A stretch of DNA of 64,000 bases. It comes from JAUIKM01 sp964445695. GTDB taxonomy: Bacteria; Bacteroidota; Ignavibacteria; Kapaibacteriales; UBA7675. The notes beneath the pieces are model-generated. The model did no database searches. It saw nothing but the letters and a program-made list of their open reading frames with translations, and was not told where the DNA came from. This document shows, one piece after another, positions 7,389-14,465 of this stretch (position 1 is its first letter; each line of letters begins with the position of its first letter). The position numbers were made by a program, and so were the translations under genes. The stretch is taken from NCBI GenBank assembly GCA_964445695.1, contig CAYULF010000007.1:140266-204265 (forward strand), given 5' to 3'.

Positions 7389-8019
7389 GTCGTTTCTCCA
7401 GATGCTCGTGATAGCTGCCTGCCTGTTCTTCTGCGGCGCCGAGTACGACTGTCTTATGATCAGTAAATCGATTTTTCCGGTTGGTAATTGATCTCTGTCC
7501 GCCGGCACAGCTCATCCACCAGAGAATGTCCGCATCGTGCATCAGCGCAGCATCTCCTCGATAGTCCTTCCGGTCCTTTGTTGTCTGGACCAGAAGGACA
7601 AAAGAGGTCGGCGCGAATGATTTCAGTTCCCGAAAAAATTCCTTTTGGTTCGGAATTCGCATTTTGGATATCGAATCAAGGAATACAAATCTGAATTTTC
7701 CAGCAACCTGTTTAACGGAATCCCATTCCGTTGAGTTGCCAAAAAAAACATGCGCAGGAACATCGGCATTGAGTAGTTTGTTCTGTACTGTGCCGGTCTT
7801 CAGATGTTCTTCAGCAATATTGTACAAAGTTGCTTTACCAGGCAGTACGTTGGTCATTTGCATTGCCAGCGTTGACTTTCCCGATCCTGGCTCGCCACTT
7901 AGTACCGCGATCCATTGTTCGTCGCGTGGAACGGCACCCAGAATCTGGAACCAGGGATAAGCGAGATCCAGGGTTGGTATTCTGAACCGTTTTACTTGAC
8001 GACTACTGAAGATTTCCAT
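7375..8019 (-). CDS. RadA-like P-loop ATPase, candidate packaging motor
   Basis: A 214-aa RecA-fold ATPase from the ATG at 8019; upstream ATGs at 8034 and 8049 lie deeper in the overlap with the zinc-ribbon gene. Walker A is GEPGSGKST (42-50), followed by LYNIAEEHLK, which matches the LYVSxEE segment of RadA/KaiC-type ATPases. Walker B is FVFLDSIS (about 111-118). A KNRF motif at 182-185 is a hallmark of RadA. The Lon-like C-terminal domain and N-terminal zinc finger of RadA are absent; the zinc finger is encoded by the gene immediately upstream. Its position among virion genes, and the absence of any terminase, make a genome-packaging role possible. A recombination role is equally possible. 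Confidence 0.8.
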   Translation of the reverse strand: MEIFSSRQVKRFRIPTLDLAYPWFQILGAVPRDEQWIAVLSGEPGSGKSTLAMQMTNVLPGKATLYNIAEEHLKTGTVQNKLLNADVPAHVFFGNSTEWDSVKQVAGKFRFVFLDSISKMRIPNQKEFFRELKSFAPTSFVLLVQTTKDRKDYRGDAALMHDADILWWMSCAGGQRSITNRKNRFTDHKTVVLGAAEEQAGSYHEHLEKRRGRS

Positions 8020-8180
8020 TTTCCCACCGGGCATTCGGCCCCGGCCCATTTTGTTTTAAGCTTAACGATGCAGCCACATTTCGCGCACTGGTGCACGATC
8101 CGATGCTGTAAGTGCTCGCAGGTCTGACATATCATTAGACGTGCTGTTTGGGTGTCTGTTTCTGCTACCATTTTCGCCAT
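7992..8180 (-). CDS. small zinc-ribbon protein
   Basis: A 62-aa protein with the pattern Cys-x2-Cys, 8-9 residues, Cys-x2-Cys-x-Cys (CQTCEHLQH... CAKCGC), then a late Cys-Pro-Val-Gly-Lys-Trp. Small phage proteins with the CxxC...CxxCGC...CPxGKW layout are widespread and of unknown function. The start may be the ATG at 8180 or the one at 8171, which overlaps the lysozyme stop. Together with the following ATPase it recalls RadA split into its zinc finger and its ATPase. Confidence 0.75.
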   Translation of the reverse strand: MAKMVAETDTQTARLMICQTCEHLQHRIVHQCAKCGCIVKLKTKWAGAECPVGKWKSSVVVK

Positions 8181-8692
8181 GCGAGAACTCCAAATGCGAG
8201 GCCCGCGATTATTGCGAACACCAGTTTTTTTTTATCCGATTGCTGAGTTCCGGATAAAAACATCTTATGTTCAGACCGTCTGCGATTGGACAGGCCTGTC
8301 GAATCTTCTTTCTCACCTGTGTTCGGATTGGTGATTTTATTCCATTTCAAGAACTCACTTGCAGCTCCTTGAACATCACTGTCATTCAATTTTCGCAAAA
8401 GTGTGGAGTCTCGGAATGCACGGCATCCGATATTGTAGGCAAGCGAAACAAGCGCATCGAATTGCAATTGTGAAATATCGATGTTTACAGAACTGTTAAC
8501 ACAGTTCTCACTGTGTTCCAAGTCCATTGCAAACATCATTCTGGCTTCATCACGACTTACACGAAAACCCGGTTTTACGTTTCTCGTCGTGCCATAGCCG
8601 ATGGTCCATACACCGGCTGTATCCAGGTAGGCATTTTCGCGGAACCCTTCATGCTGTAGTATACTTTCGATTCCTTCTTTTGAAGTTTTCAT
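8165..8692 (-). CDS. T4-type lysozyme (GH24) with C-terminal membrane anchor
   Basis: A 175-aa endolysin that hydrolyses the MurNAc-GlcNAc bond of peptidoglycan. The catalytic pattern Glu15-x8-Asp24-x5-Thr30 is intact (HEGFRENAYLDTAGVWTIGY), and AYNIGCRAFRDSTLLRKLN is the typical second motif. Most GH24 endolysins end after about 150-165 residues. This one adds Lys-Lys-Lys and a hydrophobic helix (LVFAIIAGLAFGVLAW) at the very end, which suggests membrane or virion attachment. It overlaps both neighbours by 4 nt or more, so it is co-translated in the late operon. It may act in lysis or, as a virion enzyme, in entry. Confidence 0.93.
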   Translation of the reverse strand: MKTSKEGIESILQHEGFRENAYLDTAGVWTIGYGTTRNVKPGFRVSRDEARMMFAMDLEHSENCVNSSVNIDISQLQFDALVSLAYNIGCRAFRDSTLLRKLNDSDVQGAASEFLKWNKITNPNTGEKEDSTGLSNRRRSEHKMFLSGTQQSDKKKLVFAIIAGLAFGVLAWRKW

Positions 8693-8898
8693 TCCGCGTC
8701 CACACTATCGGTTGGTTGTGAGTTTTGATCATTTGTATTTGGTTCGGTCGAACGTGGTAACAGATGAATCGGGATGTTAACAGGTCGTTGGCTGGACGGT
8801 TCAATCAGAAAGGCAACAAGCCTAAATTTGTATTGCTCTAGAATTAAGTCAATTTTTGCCCTGCAAGCTTCTCGGCGCAATTCAAGTTTATCATTCAT
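8689..8898 (-). CDS. small hypothetical late protein
   Basis: A 69-aa protein. The first 30 residues form a charged helix (KLELRREACRAKIDLILEQYK) and the C-terminus is polar and probably disordered. It overlaps the lysozyme start by ATGA. No family is recognised. Confidence 0.6.
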   Translation of the reverse strand: MNDKLELRREACRAKIDLILEQYKFRLVAFLIEPSSQRPVNIPIHLLPRSTEPNTNDQNSQPTDSVDAE

Positions 8899-8901
8899 GG
8901 T

Positions 8902-10437
8902 TTAACTCATTGCAATTGTTCCGGCGATAATGTCGCCGGTTGATTTCTTGAATTTGAATTTGAGGGTATTCGTAGCCTCATCCAGGGATACGTTCAGAAC
9001 CTGATCAGGCATCGAAAGATCGATAATTTCTGCAAGTCGGAATCCATTTGAAGATCCGCCCCAGATCATCCGTCCAACTTGGGCATAGTGCGGGAAACTA
9101 TGCACGACATTGTGCCCAATACTGACAGAACTCGTCCCTTGTGCCATTGACCCTCTTCCGATAGCCACGGCATTCGCTTCTGAAGTTTGGGCACCCCGTC
9201 CGATCGCAACTCCATCGATATTGCTCTGACTATCTATGCCAACTGCTGTACCGTTTTGCGCCGCAAGTGCATTCCGACCGACAGCAGTAGCACCTGAACC
9301 GATTGCGTCGACGCCGGATCCAATCATGGTAATGTTGTTGTAGTCCTGGTTAAAGTTATGGCTCAGAATCGTGATGTTAGAGCCATTTGCACTGTTTGAA
9401 TGCCCAATGATGTTGGCTTGATCGCTTGTAGTGGTACTGTTCCCAATATTTACGATCAGGTTGGTAGATACCTCCGCGTAAAACATACTGTGGGTATAAT
9501 CCGTGCCGTCGTAAAACAGACCATATCCGACTGTTTCAGTTGCAGGCTTAGGGATCTTCGTATCTAGAATTGATTGCAGGTCTGTTTGATCTGACAGTGT
9601 GCCGGTAATGTCACCCCATGCTGCACCGCCGCCGGCAACTGGTAAATCCTGAATGGCAACCTTGAGATATCCGATGCCGTTAAAGAACGACACAAAGTCC
9701 GTTCCGACAGGCGAACCCGTGCTGAGCGCTCCAAAATTGTCGTCTGCCGGCGTGTTGGTAATTTCTGTGTAATCATGAGTATGACTTACCGCGGCTTTGC
9801 CGTCGAGAGCAACCTGCAGGTCTGCTTGATCTGACAGATTCCCATCAAGGACACCCCATGAAATTGCCGCGTACGTATTTATCCAATCTCCGAACAAGGT
9901 GGACATGGGTAAGCGGTGATAAAGTCCTGAGTCGTTGTCAAAAGTATGGAGATAAAGAGAAGCAGGGGTGTTTGGATCGTCAGGTAGCAGTCCAAATTCA
10001 TTGTTGGCCGGCGTGTTGGTAATTTCTGTGTAATCATGAGTATGACTTACCGCGGCTTTGCCGTCGAGAGCAACCTGCAGGTCCGTTTGATCTGACAGTG
10101 TGCCGCTGATACTACCCCATGCTGTACCGCCGCCGGCAACTGGTAAATCCTGAATGGCAACCTTGAGATATCCGATGCCGTTAAAGAACGACACAAAGTC
10201 CGTTCCGACAGGCGAACCCGTGCTGAGCGCTCCAAAATTGTCGTCTGCCGGCGTGTTGGTAATTTCTGTGTAATCATGAGTATGACTTACCGCGGCTTTG
10301 CCGTCGAGAGCAACCTGCAGGTCTGCTTGATCTGACAGTGTGCCGGTAATGTCACCCCACAAAGTTGATCCACCACCGCTTGACAGATTTTCAAGTTCTC
10401 CCGACGGTCGGTCAGGAATGTCACGTCTACAGATCAT
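8902..10437 (-). CDS. receptor-binding spike/fibre with YadA-like head repeats
   Basis: A 511-aa beta-rich fibre protein. Residues about 25-310 contain four units that begin with a WGxIxGTLSDQxDLQ motif; three continue with VALDGKAAVSHTHDYTEITN, a repeat typical of phage tail fibres. The C-terminal third has AIGSGATAVGRNA, VAIGRGA and AVAIGRGSMA repeats, the left-handed beta-roll of YadA-type trimeric adhesin heads. A compact C-terminal domain follows (about 460-511). No intramolecular chaperone motif is obvious. In a non-tailed virion this would be the vertex spike that binds the host surface. It starts at ATG 10437 in an ATGA overlap. Confidence 0.88.
   Translation of the reverse strand: MICRRDIPDRPSGELENLSSGGGSTLWGDITGTLSDQADLQVALDGKAAVSHTHDYTEITNTPADDNFGALSTGSPVGTDFVSFFNGIGYLKVAIQDLPVAGGGTAWGSISGTLSDQTDLQVALDGKAAVSHTHDYTEITNTPANNEFGLLPDDPNTPASLYLHTFDNDSGLYHRLPMSTLFGDWINTYAAISWGVLDGNLSDQADLQVALDGKAAVSHTHDYTEITNTPADDNFGALSTGSPVGTDFVSFFNGIGYLKVAIQDLPVAGGGAAWGDITGTLSDQTDLQSILDTKIPKPATETVGYGLFYDGTDYTHSMFYAEVSTNLIVNIGNSTTTSDQANIIGHSNSANGSNITILSHNFNQDYNNITMIGSGVDAIGSGATAVGRNALAAQNGTAVGIDSQSNIDGVAIGRGAQTSEANAVAIGRGSMAQGTSSVSIGHNVVHSFPHYAQVGRMIWGGSSNGFRLAEIIDLSMPDQVLNVSLDEATNTLKFKFKKSTGDIIAGTIAMS
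9613..9837 (-). repeat. near-identical 225-bp direct repeat in spike gene, copy 2
   Basis: Almost identical in DNA to 10114-10338 (offset 501 bp, 167 codons). It encodes the THDYTEITN to PVAGGG unit of the spike. A shorter third copy of part of the unit lies near 10005-10081. Confidence 0.9.
10114..10338 (-). repeat. near-identical 225-bp direct repeat in spike gene, copy 1
   Basis: Partner of 9613-9837; only a few substitutions are visible. The low divergence indicates a recent in-frame duplication or ongoing recombination that could change spike length. Confidence 0.9.
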
Positions 10438-10742
10438 GATTCTACCATAGGTAAATGTTTCTTCACATACTGTCGCACGACTATCTCTGCGAGCATAATG
10501 TCGCCGAAAGACACATTTGAGAAATCATATGTGTTTACGGCGCGCACCATGTACGTCGGAATTTCTTTCGGTACATCTATTGTGTCGCCTTGGTGTTTGT
10601 TGTTCCTCAATGGCAGAATTCTCTCTTTCTGCACATACGAGTGCAACTTGTTTATTTCGCCGTCGGGATCTGCAATCTGCCTGTAATTGATCTTTCGCAG
10701 AATGGCAATGAGCTTTTGGGGTACATCTCCGTGGAACTTCAT
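10434..10742 (-). CDS. hypothetical late protein
   Basis: A 102-aa protein with no recognised family. It contains a run of short strands and helices (PTYMVRAVNTYDFSNVSF, DIMLAEIVVRQYVKKHL). It overlaps the genes on both sides by ATGA, so it is translationally coupled to the spike gene that follows. It could be a spike-base or assembly protein, which is inference from position only. Confidence 0.7.
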   Translation of the reverse strand: MKFHGDVPQKLIAILRKINYRQIADPDGEINKLHSYVQKERILPLRNNKHQGDTIDVPKEIPTYMVRAVNTYDFSNVSFGDIMLAEIVVRQYVKKHLPMVES

Positions 10743-11578
10743 TGATCTGACTCTCCAGGATGCGGTGTACCCTGGTTAGCTGACTCCTGCAATTGACTCG
10801 GGAATATCTTGTTCCAGAGGTGGTCGACAATTGCAATCGCGCTGTCCTTGTGCTTGACAGCTTCAATTGCAATGGGTGCGAGTGTTGTTGCAGCCTGAAG
10901 CCAGCCGTTGGTACCAAGATTGCCATCTTCCGAATCGTTCATTTCCTCCATTTCCTCATAGGCCTCTTTCTTTGCTTTCAGTGAGACTAAACTCTTTTCC
11001 GCCTCATGTGTTTGCTTAAGCGTTATGAGCCTGGCACTATATTCCTTTTCTATCCTTTCCAGTATTTCAGTGTGCGATTTGCGCTCCGACTCCAGATTGC
11101 CCCGTGCTAGGCCAAGCTCTGAACTTAAACTGTTAATTTGATTTTCGAGACTCCGGATCCTGGCTCTTAACTCTTCTACTTCACCGGGAGTAGTTGAATT
11201 CATCAATGCATTGCTGCCTATGAGATTTGTCTGTTGCTTCTTGGTACTTTTGGGCACAGGAGCATCTGGATTCGGCGCCAGTTGAAACTGTCCGCAGTAC
11301 AACCTTTCGTTTTGTCGCTGACATACAACCGTATAGAGTGTATGTTTGTCTCTGCTGCGATCCAAACTGAATGGATCCTTCTTCGAAAGATCTGCTATTG
11401 TCGGAATTTTTTTGGCAATCATTTCATCCCCGGTAAACAATCTGAGCGATGATTCTATTGCCCAATCGCTTGGAATTCGGGATACCGGATCGACGTCTCT
11501 CCGTGCGCGACCGACTTCATACGTTTTCCCGGGTTCGAATTCTTTAAACTCGAATTCTTTTTCTTCTGTAAAGTTCAT
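10739..11578 (-). CDS. coiled-coil late structural protein
   Basis: A 279-aa protein. Residues 1-125 look globular and beta-rich, with VPKSTKKQQ as a linker. Residues about 130-205 are a strong coiled coil (VEELRARIRSLENQINSLSS and following heptads). The C-terminus has a hydrophobic patch (WLQAATTLAPIAIEAV) and a polar tail. It overlaps the upstream beta-rich gene by ATGA. The layout, a capsid-bound head with a trimeric stalk, would suit a spike base. No family is recognised. Confidence 0.7.
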   Translation of the reverse strand: MNFTEEKEFEFKEFEPGKTYEVGRARRDVDPVSRIPSDWAIESSLRLFTGDEMIAKKIPTIADLSKKDPFSLDRSRDKHTLYTVVCQRQNERLYCGQFQLAPNPDAPVPKSTKKQQTNLIGSNALMNSTTPGEVEELRARIRSLENQINSLSSELGLARGNLESERKSHTEILERIEKEYSARLITLKQTHEAEKSLVSLKAKKEAYEEMEEMNDSEDGNLGTNGWLQAATTLAPIAIEAVKHKDSAIAIVDHLWNKIFPSQLQESANQGTPHPGESDQ

Positions 11579-12207
11579 GGAGTGGTTAACCTAAATGAAG
11601 CCTCAGCTTTAATGGGATAATGTCGATACTTTTTGCCGGCGACTCGATCGATTATCTGAATACACCTTGCGCGAACTTCGATATGATCCACGGCCTGAAC
11701 CAAGCCGGGAATGAAAAAGCAGGACGGCAAGTCTAGCCCTATGCTTGCTTCGGACTCACTCCCAGGGTTGTTTGTCCTTGCTACGCGCAAGAGTTCAGTA
11801 CCGTTAATGAAGACTTCAGGGCGGAAGAAATTGGGTTGCCATTCGGCGACCAGCCCACGTTTAAACGTGGACTGCGCAAATGGTTTCTCTTGACCGGCCT
11901 GATAGGACAAAATGATACTGTTGTTTGTTTGCGCCGTCCCTCCTTCGAGCGTGTCGAGCGCGTCATAAACTGAAAAACGGATTTCCGTAAGCAGCGCTTC
12001 ACGTTGCCCCAACACCTGATTCAGGTCGGAAACAGGTGTCAGGACCGCATCACGTTGTTTCATTGGAGTATCTGAGTCATACCCACTTGCGCGCAGCACA
12101 TCGATGTATCCATCTGGAGTGTTTAATGGCTCCAGAGGAGTCGTCATCCATAAACAACGTACTTCTCGCGGGTATCTTCGCAGCGTCTCTTCTGACAACA
12201 CAATCAT
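11575..12207 (-). CDS. beta-rich late protein, second capsid-protein candidate
   Basis: A 210-aa protein with many predicted strands (IRFSVYDALD, NSIILSYQAG, EVFINGTELLRVAR, IEVRARCIQIIDRV, AEASFRLTTP) and no membrane segment or coiled coil. The size matches single jelly-roll capsid proteins. It starts at ATG 12207 in a TGATG overlap with the upstream gene and follows the 209-aa capsid candidate and a 136-aa beta protein. Pairs of capsid proteins of about 185-290 aa encoded side by side are known from P23-77/SH1-type viruses. The assignment is inference from size, composition and position. Confidence 0.5.
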   Translation of the reverse strand: MIVLSEETLRRYPREVRCLWMTTPLEPLNTPDGYIDVLRASGYDSDTPMKQRDAVLTPVSDLNQVLGQREALLTEIRFSVYDALDTLEGGTAQTNNSIILSYQAGQEKPFAQSTFKRGLVAEWQPNFFRPEVFINGTELLRVARTNNPGSESEASIGLDLPSCFFIPGLVQAVDHIEVRARCIQIIDRVAGKKYRHYPIKAEASFRLTTP

Positions 12208-12617
12208 CAGGAATCCATTCGGTTGTAACCAATCAGTGCAATGCGAACGCGAATATCGTTTGTAATTTGCGCCGTTGCGATTGGTTTATGACTTACTTCA
12301 ACGTTCAGCCGACTGGACGGCTTAAGATCCCAGCGGATGGCCTTGAATGCCTGTCCTGCCGCGGCAATGTCCATCGGTTCATTCATGAGTTCCATTGCCG
12401 TGGACGGGATAATCTTCACAAGAATCGGGTCCGTGTTAATATTCTGTTGATAAGGGAAGATTATCTTTCCATCCGCTTCATATGCAGCGATTACGAGTTG
12501 CGTTGCTACAAAGTACTTGTTTATTACTTCGATTGTCGCGCTATTTGCTCCGTTGTTGGGAACAACGATCTCCTGTGAATAAACATACGAGTTGTATTTT
12601 TCATCTGGTTGTTGCAT
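12207..12617 (-). CDS. small beta-rich late protein, minor capsid candidate
   Basis: A 136-aa protein from ATG 12617; a GTG at 12626 is an alternative and neither has a clear ribosome site. It has regularly spaced strands: QEIVVPNNG, ATIEVINKYF, TQLVIAAYE, SSRLNVEVSHK and DIRVRIALIGY. The last two, a polar turn followed by a strand ending in Gly-Tyr, are common at the end of small jelly-roll virion proteins. It lies between the two capsid candidates. A penton or minor capsid role is plausible but not shown. Confidence 0.55.
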   Translation of the reverse strand: MQQPDEKYNSYVYSQEIVVPNNGANSATIEVINKYFVATQLVIAAYEADGKIIFPYQQNINTDPILVKIIPSTAMELMNEPMDIAAAGQAFKAIRWDLKPSSRLNVEVSHKPIATAQITNDIRVRIALIGYNRMDS

Positions 12618-12651
12618 CAGTATCACACATTAATTTCGATGAATAAGGGTT

Positions 12652-12680
12652 ACACAGACCGCGAAACTCACGGTCTGTGT
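12652..12680 (-). terminator. hairpin after the main capsid candidate
   Basis: ACACAGACCG and CGGTCTGTGT form a perfect 10-bp stem with a 9-nt loop just downstream of the 209-aa gene. On the leftward strand it is followed by AACCCTTATTC, so at most it is a weak, leaky terminator or an mRNA end-stabiliser. It is one of very few non-coding gaps in the late operon. Confidence 0.65.
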
Positions 12681-12686
12681 CGTTGT

Positions 12687-13316
12687 TTAACCTTGCTCGC
12701 GTTTTAAGGTGCAGAAGAAGTAGGCCGAGAAATCCAGTTTCCTCAAATCAGCACCGGAACCACCAAGTCCGGGAATCGGAACAATGGCGTTCAGATCGTC
12801 CGCGATGAGGGCTGACGGCACCTGAGGATTGAGCACTACCTTGAAGTTTTGAAGGGTCCCCAACTGAATGTCGTGTGGGAGATGGAAATAGCGCTCAGCC
12901 TTTTCAAAGGTCTTCACCGTATCTCCATCGTAGAATCGTGTCACCGGAATTGCATCGATAACAGGAATGACCAGTCTGTCGGCATGATTGCTCACGGATA
13001 CAGACACTGTTGAATATTGCTCGAAAGCATATTGCATGCTCACTTGTGGCAACGTTGTTGCGCCAGTGGGTTGAGCGAATCGGAGGGAGTGCTCAAACTT
13101 CACCGCATGGATGTCTAATACCGATTCTGACAGTGGTATTCCTACGCTCTGGATCAGCTCTTTCGCGACTTTCTCCGTGAAGAGTGTCGTGTCAGTCACT
13201 TGCTCCGCGGGAGAATAGAATGCACGGGAATGGATGACGTGAGTTGACATCGCCAACGAGCCTTTCGGCGCTTTCCCATACTTCTGCATTTCAACTATTG
13301 TGTTTTCGACAACCAA
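12687..13316 (-). CDS. candidate major capsid protein
   Basis: A 209-aa beta-rich protein. The start is TTG at 13316, with GGAG 8 nt upstream. It lacks membrane segments and known enzyme motifs. Predicted strands include HVIHSRAFYS, AVKFEHSLRF, TVSVSVSNHADRLVIPVI, QNFKVVLNP and SAYFFCTLKR, which would fit one jelly roll. It is the only late gene bracketed by non-coding gaps (51 bp before, 70 bp with a hairpin after) and has a strong ribosome site, as expected for the most abundant virion protein. No HK97-fold capsid is present. The identity is inferred; a structure prediction would decide. Confidence 0.5.
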   Translation of the reverse strand: MVVENTIVEMQKYGKAPKGSLAMSTHVIHSRAFYSPAEQVTDTTLFTEKVAKELIQSVGIPLSESVLDIHAVKFEHSLRFAQPTGATTLPQVSMQYAFEQYSTVSVSVSNHADRLVIPVIDAIPVTRFYDGDTVKTFEKAERYFHLPHDIQLGTLQNFKVVLNPQVPSALIADDLNAIVPIPGLGGSGADLRKLDFSAYFFCTLKREQG

Positions 13317-13367
13317 TGTATCATCTCCAAAGTTTGGTAACAGTGTTTTGTTAAGTTAATTGACTGC

Positions 13368-14009
13368 TCAGTTTCGCTTGTAACGCCGTTTCCGAGCGTT
13401 CGCGCTCATTCGATTATCGAAGCCGTTGGCGTAATTGTCGGCAAGGGAACTTGTATAGTTGTCTTGCAGGACTGGATTTTCCGCCAAATCCGGCTTGTAT
13501 TCCTTCAGCCGCGGAATATCGATACTTTCCGGCGGCACCGAGTACCGGTCGATATGCGACCGGTCGTAGTACGTCAGTGGCGTCGCATTATCTGCAAGCG
13601 TTTGCGTATCCATGCCCCAGAGATATGTTCCGGTTATGTTGTACACGTGCTCATTCAGCTTCGTGTACGTGATGTGAGCCGCCGTAGTAGCAGCACCGCC
13701 GAGAAAGTAGGCCGGCTGATTGGTAACAGACGATACAGCGAGATTCACCGCCAATCCGGAAAGCGTCCCTGATACGGGGCCGAGTTGACGTCCGGCTAAG
13801 GCACTGATGAGTGTCGGGACACCGGACTGAATTATAGCACCGCCGATAGCCCGCGCAATATTTTTCTGCGCATCCGATGTACCGACAGTAGCGTGCACAC
13901 CTTTTTTGGCGCGCGCCATTAACGCAAGTCCGCTTGTTTTTGCGCGCCTGGCAGTACTGCGCACGCGTGCTTTGGCACGCGTCGTTCGCTTAACTCTTGT
14001 TTTTGCCAT
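13368..14009 (-). CDS. Arg/Lys-rich virion protein with glycine-zipper segment
   Basis: A 213-aa protein. The first 40 residues carry about 15 Arg/Lys (AKTRVKRTTRAKARVRSTAR), as in nucleic-acid-condensing proteins. Residues about 50-95 are hydrophobic and Gly/Ala rich (IARAIGGAIIQSG, VNLAVSSV), suggesting membrane contact. The C-terminus is polar and ends Arg-Lys-Arg-Arg-Tyr-Lys-Arg-Asn. AAGGAA stands before the ATG. A basic protein with a hydrophobic segment next to capsid genes fits an internal-membrane or DNA-binding virion component. No family is recognised. Confidence 0.65.
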   Translation of the reverse strand: MAKTRVKRTTRAKARVRSTARRAKTSGLALMARAKKGVHATVGTSDAQKNIARAIGGAIIQSGVPTLISALAGRQLGPVSGTLSGLAVNLAVSSVTNQPAYFLGGAATTAAHITYTKLNEHVYNITGTYLWGMDTQTLADNATPLTYYDRSHIDRYSVPPESIDIPRLKEYKPDLAENPVLQDNYTSSLADNYANGFDNRMSANARKRRYKRN

Positions 14010-14057
14010 TTCTATTCCTTAAGTGAGAATTAGTGTCGATGTTAACAATTCCGTCGG

Positions 14058-14465
14058 TCATCGTTTCAATATATGGGCTCCCAGCCCGCCAATTGCGGCC
14101 CCGATTGCGGCTGCTTTGGCGGAGCGGCCAATGAGCCCGCCCACAGCACCGCCTACAGCACCGCCGATTAAGGCCGGATTCTTTTCGAGTGTGGACTGCC
14201 ATCGCTCAGGCACAATTGACGCTTGCTGCGCCGGCGGTGCATTTTCAGCGGCACCGCCACTTGTCGGCACGGTTGTTTGAATCGGCGCTACGGAAGTACC
14301 ACCACCAAAGATCTTTTGTGCCTGCTTCTCAATTTCGGATTGCGCCGTTCGTGTGCCTTGCTCGACCGTTCGATTCAGCAACTCTGCTCCAGCATTTTCG
14401 AGATCCTCAAAAAAGCCGTTGTCAGCAAGTCGCGGCATATGATTAAGGCCACTGCTGTAGTTCAT
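14058..14465 (-). CDS. glycine-zipper membrane protein
   Basis: A 135-aa protein. The start is ATG 14465, overlapping the upstream stop as TAATG with AGGAG 8 nt ahead. The N-terminal half is polar and helical. Residues about 97-135 are a Gly/Ala hairpin (ALIGGAVGGAVGGLIG, AAAIGAAIGGLGAHIL), two short hydrophobic helices of the glycine-zipper type. Such segments insert in membranes and are frequent in membrane-containing viruses and in phage ejection proteins. Confidence 0.7.
   Translation of the reverse strand: MNYSSGLNHMPRLADNGFFEDLENAGAELLNRTVEQGTRTAQSEIEKQAQKIFGGGTSVAPIQTTVPTSGGAAENAPPAQQASIVPERWQSTLEKNPALIGGAVGGAVGGLIGRSAKAAAIGAAIGGLGAHILKR

Noticed and set aside
9613..10338. CRISPR or mobile repeat in the spike gene
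   Set aside because: The repeats are in frame and encode the spike module; they are duplications within one gene.
10793..14446. Rightward frames opposite the late operon
   Set aside because: All overlap well-supported leftward genes that show operon-style start/stop overlaps.
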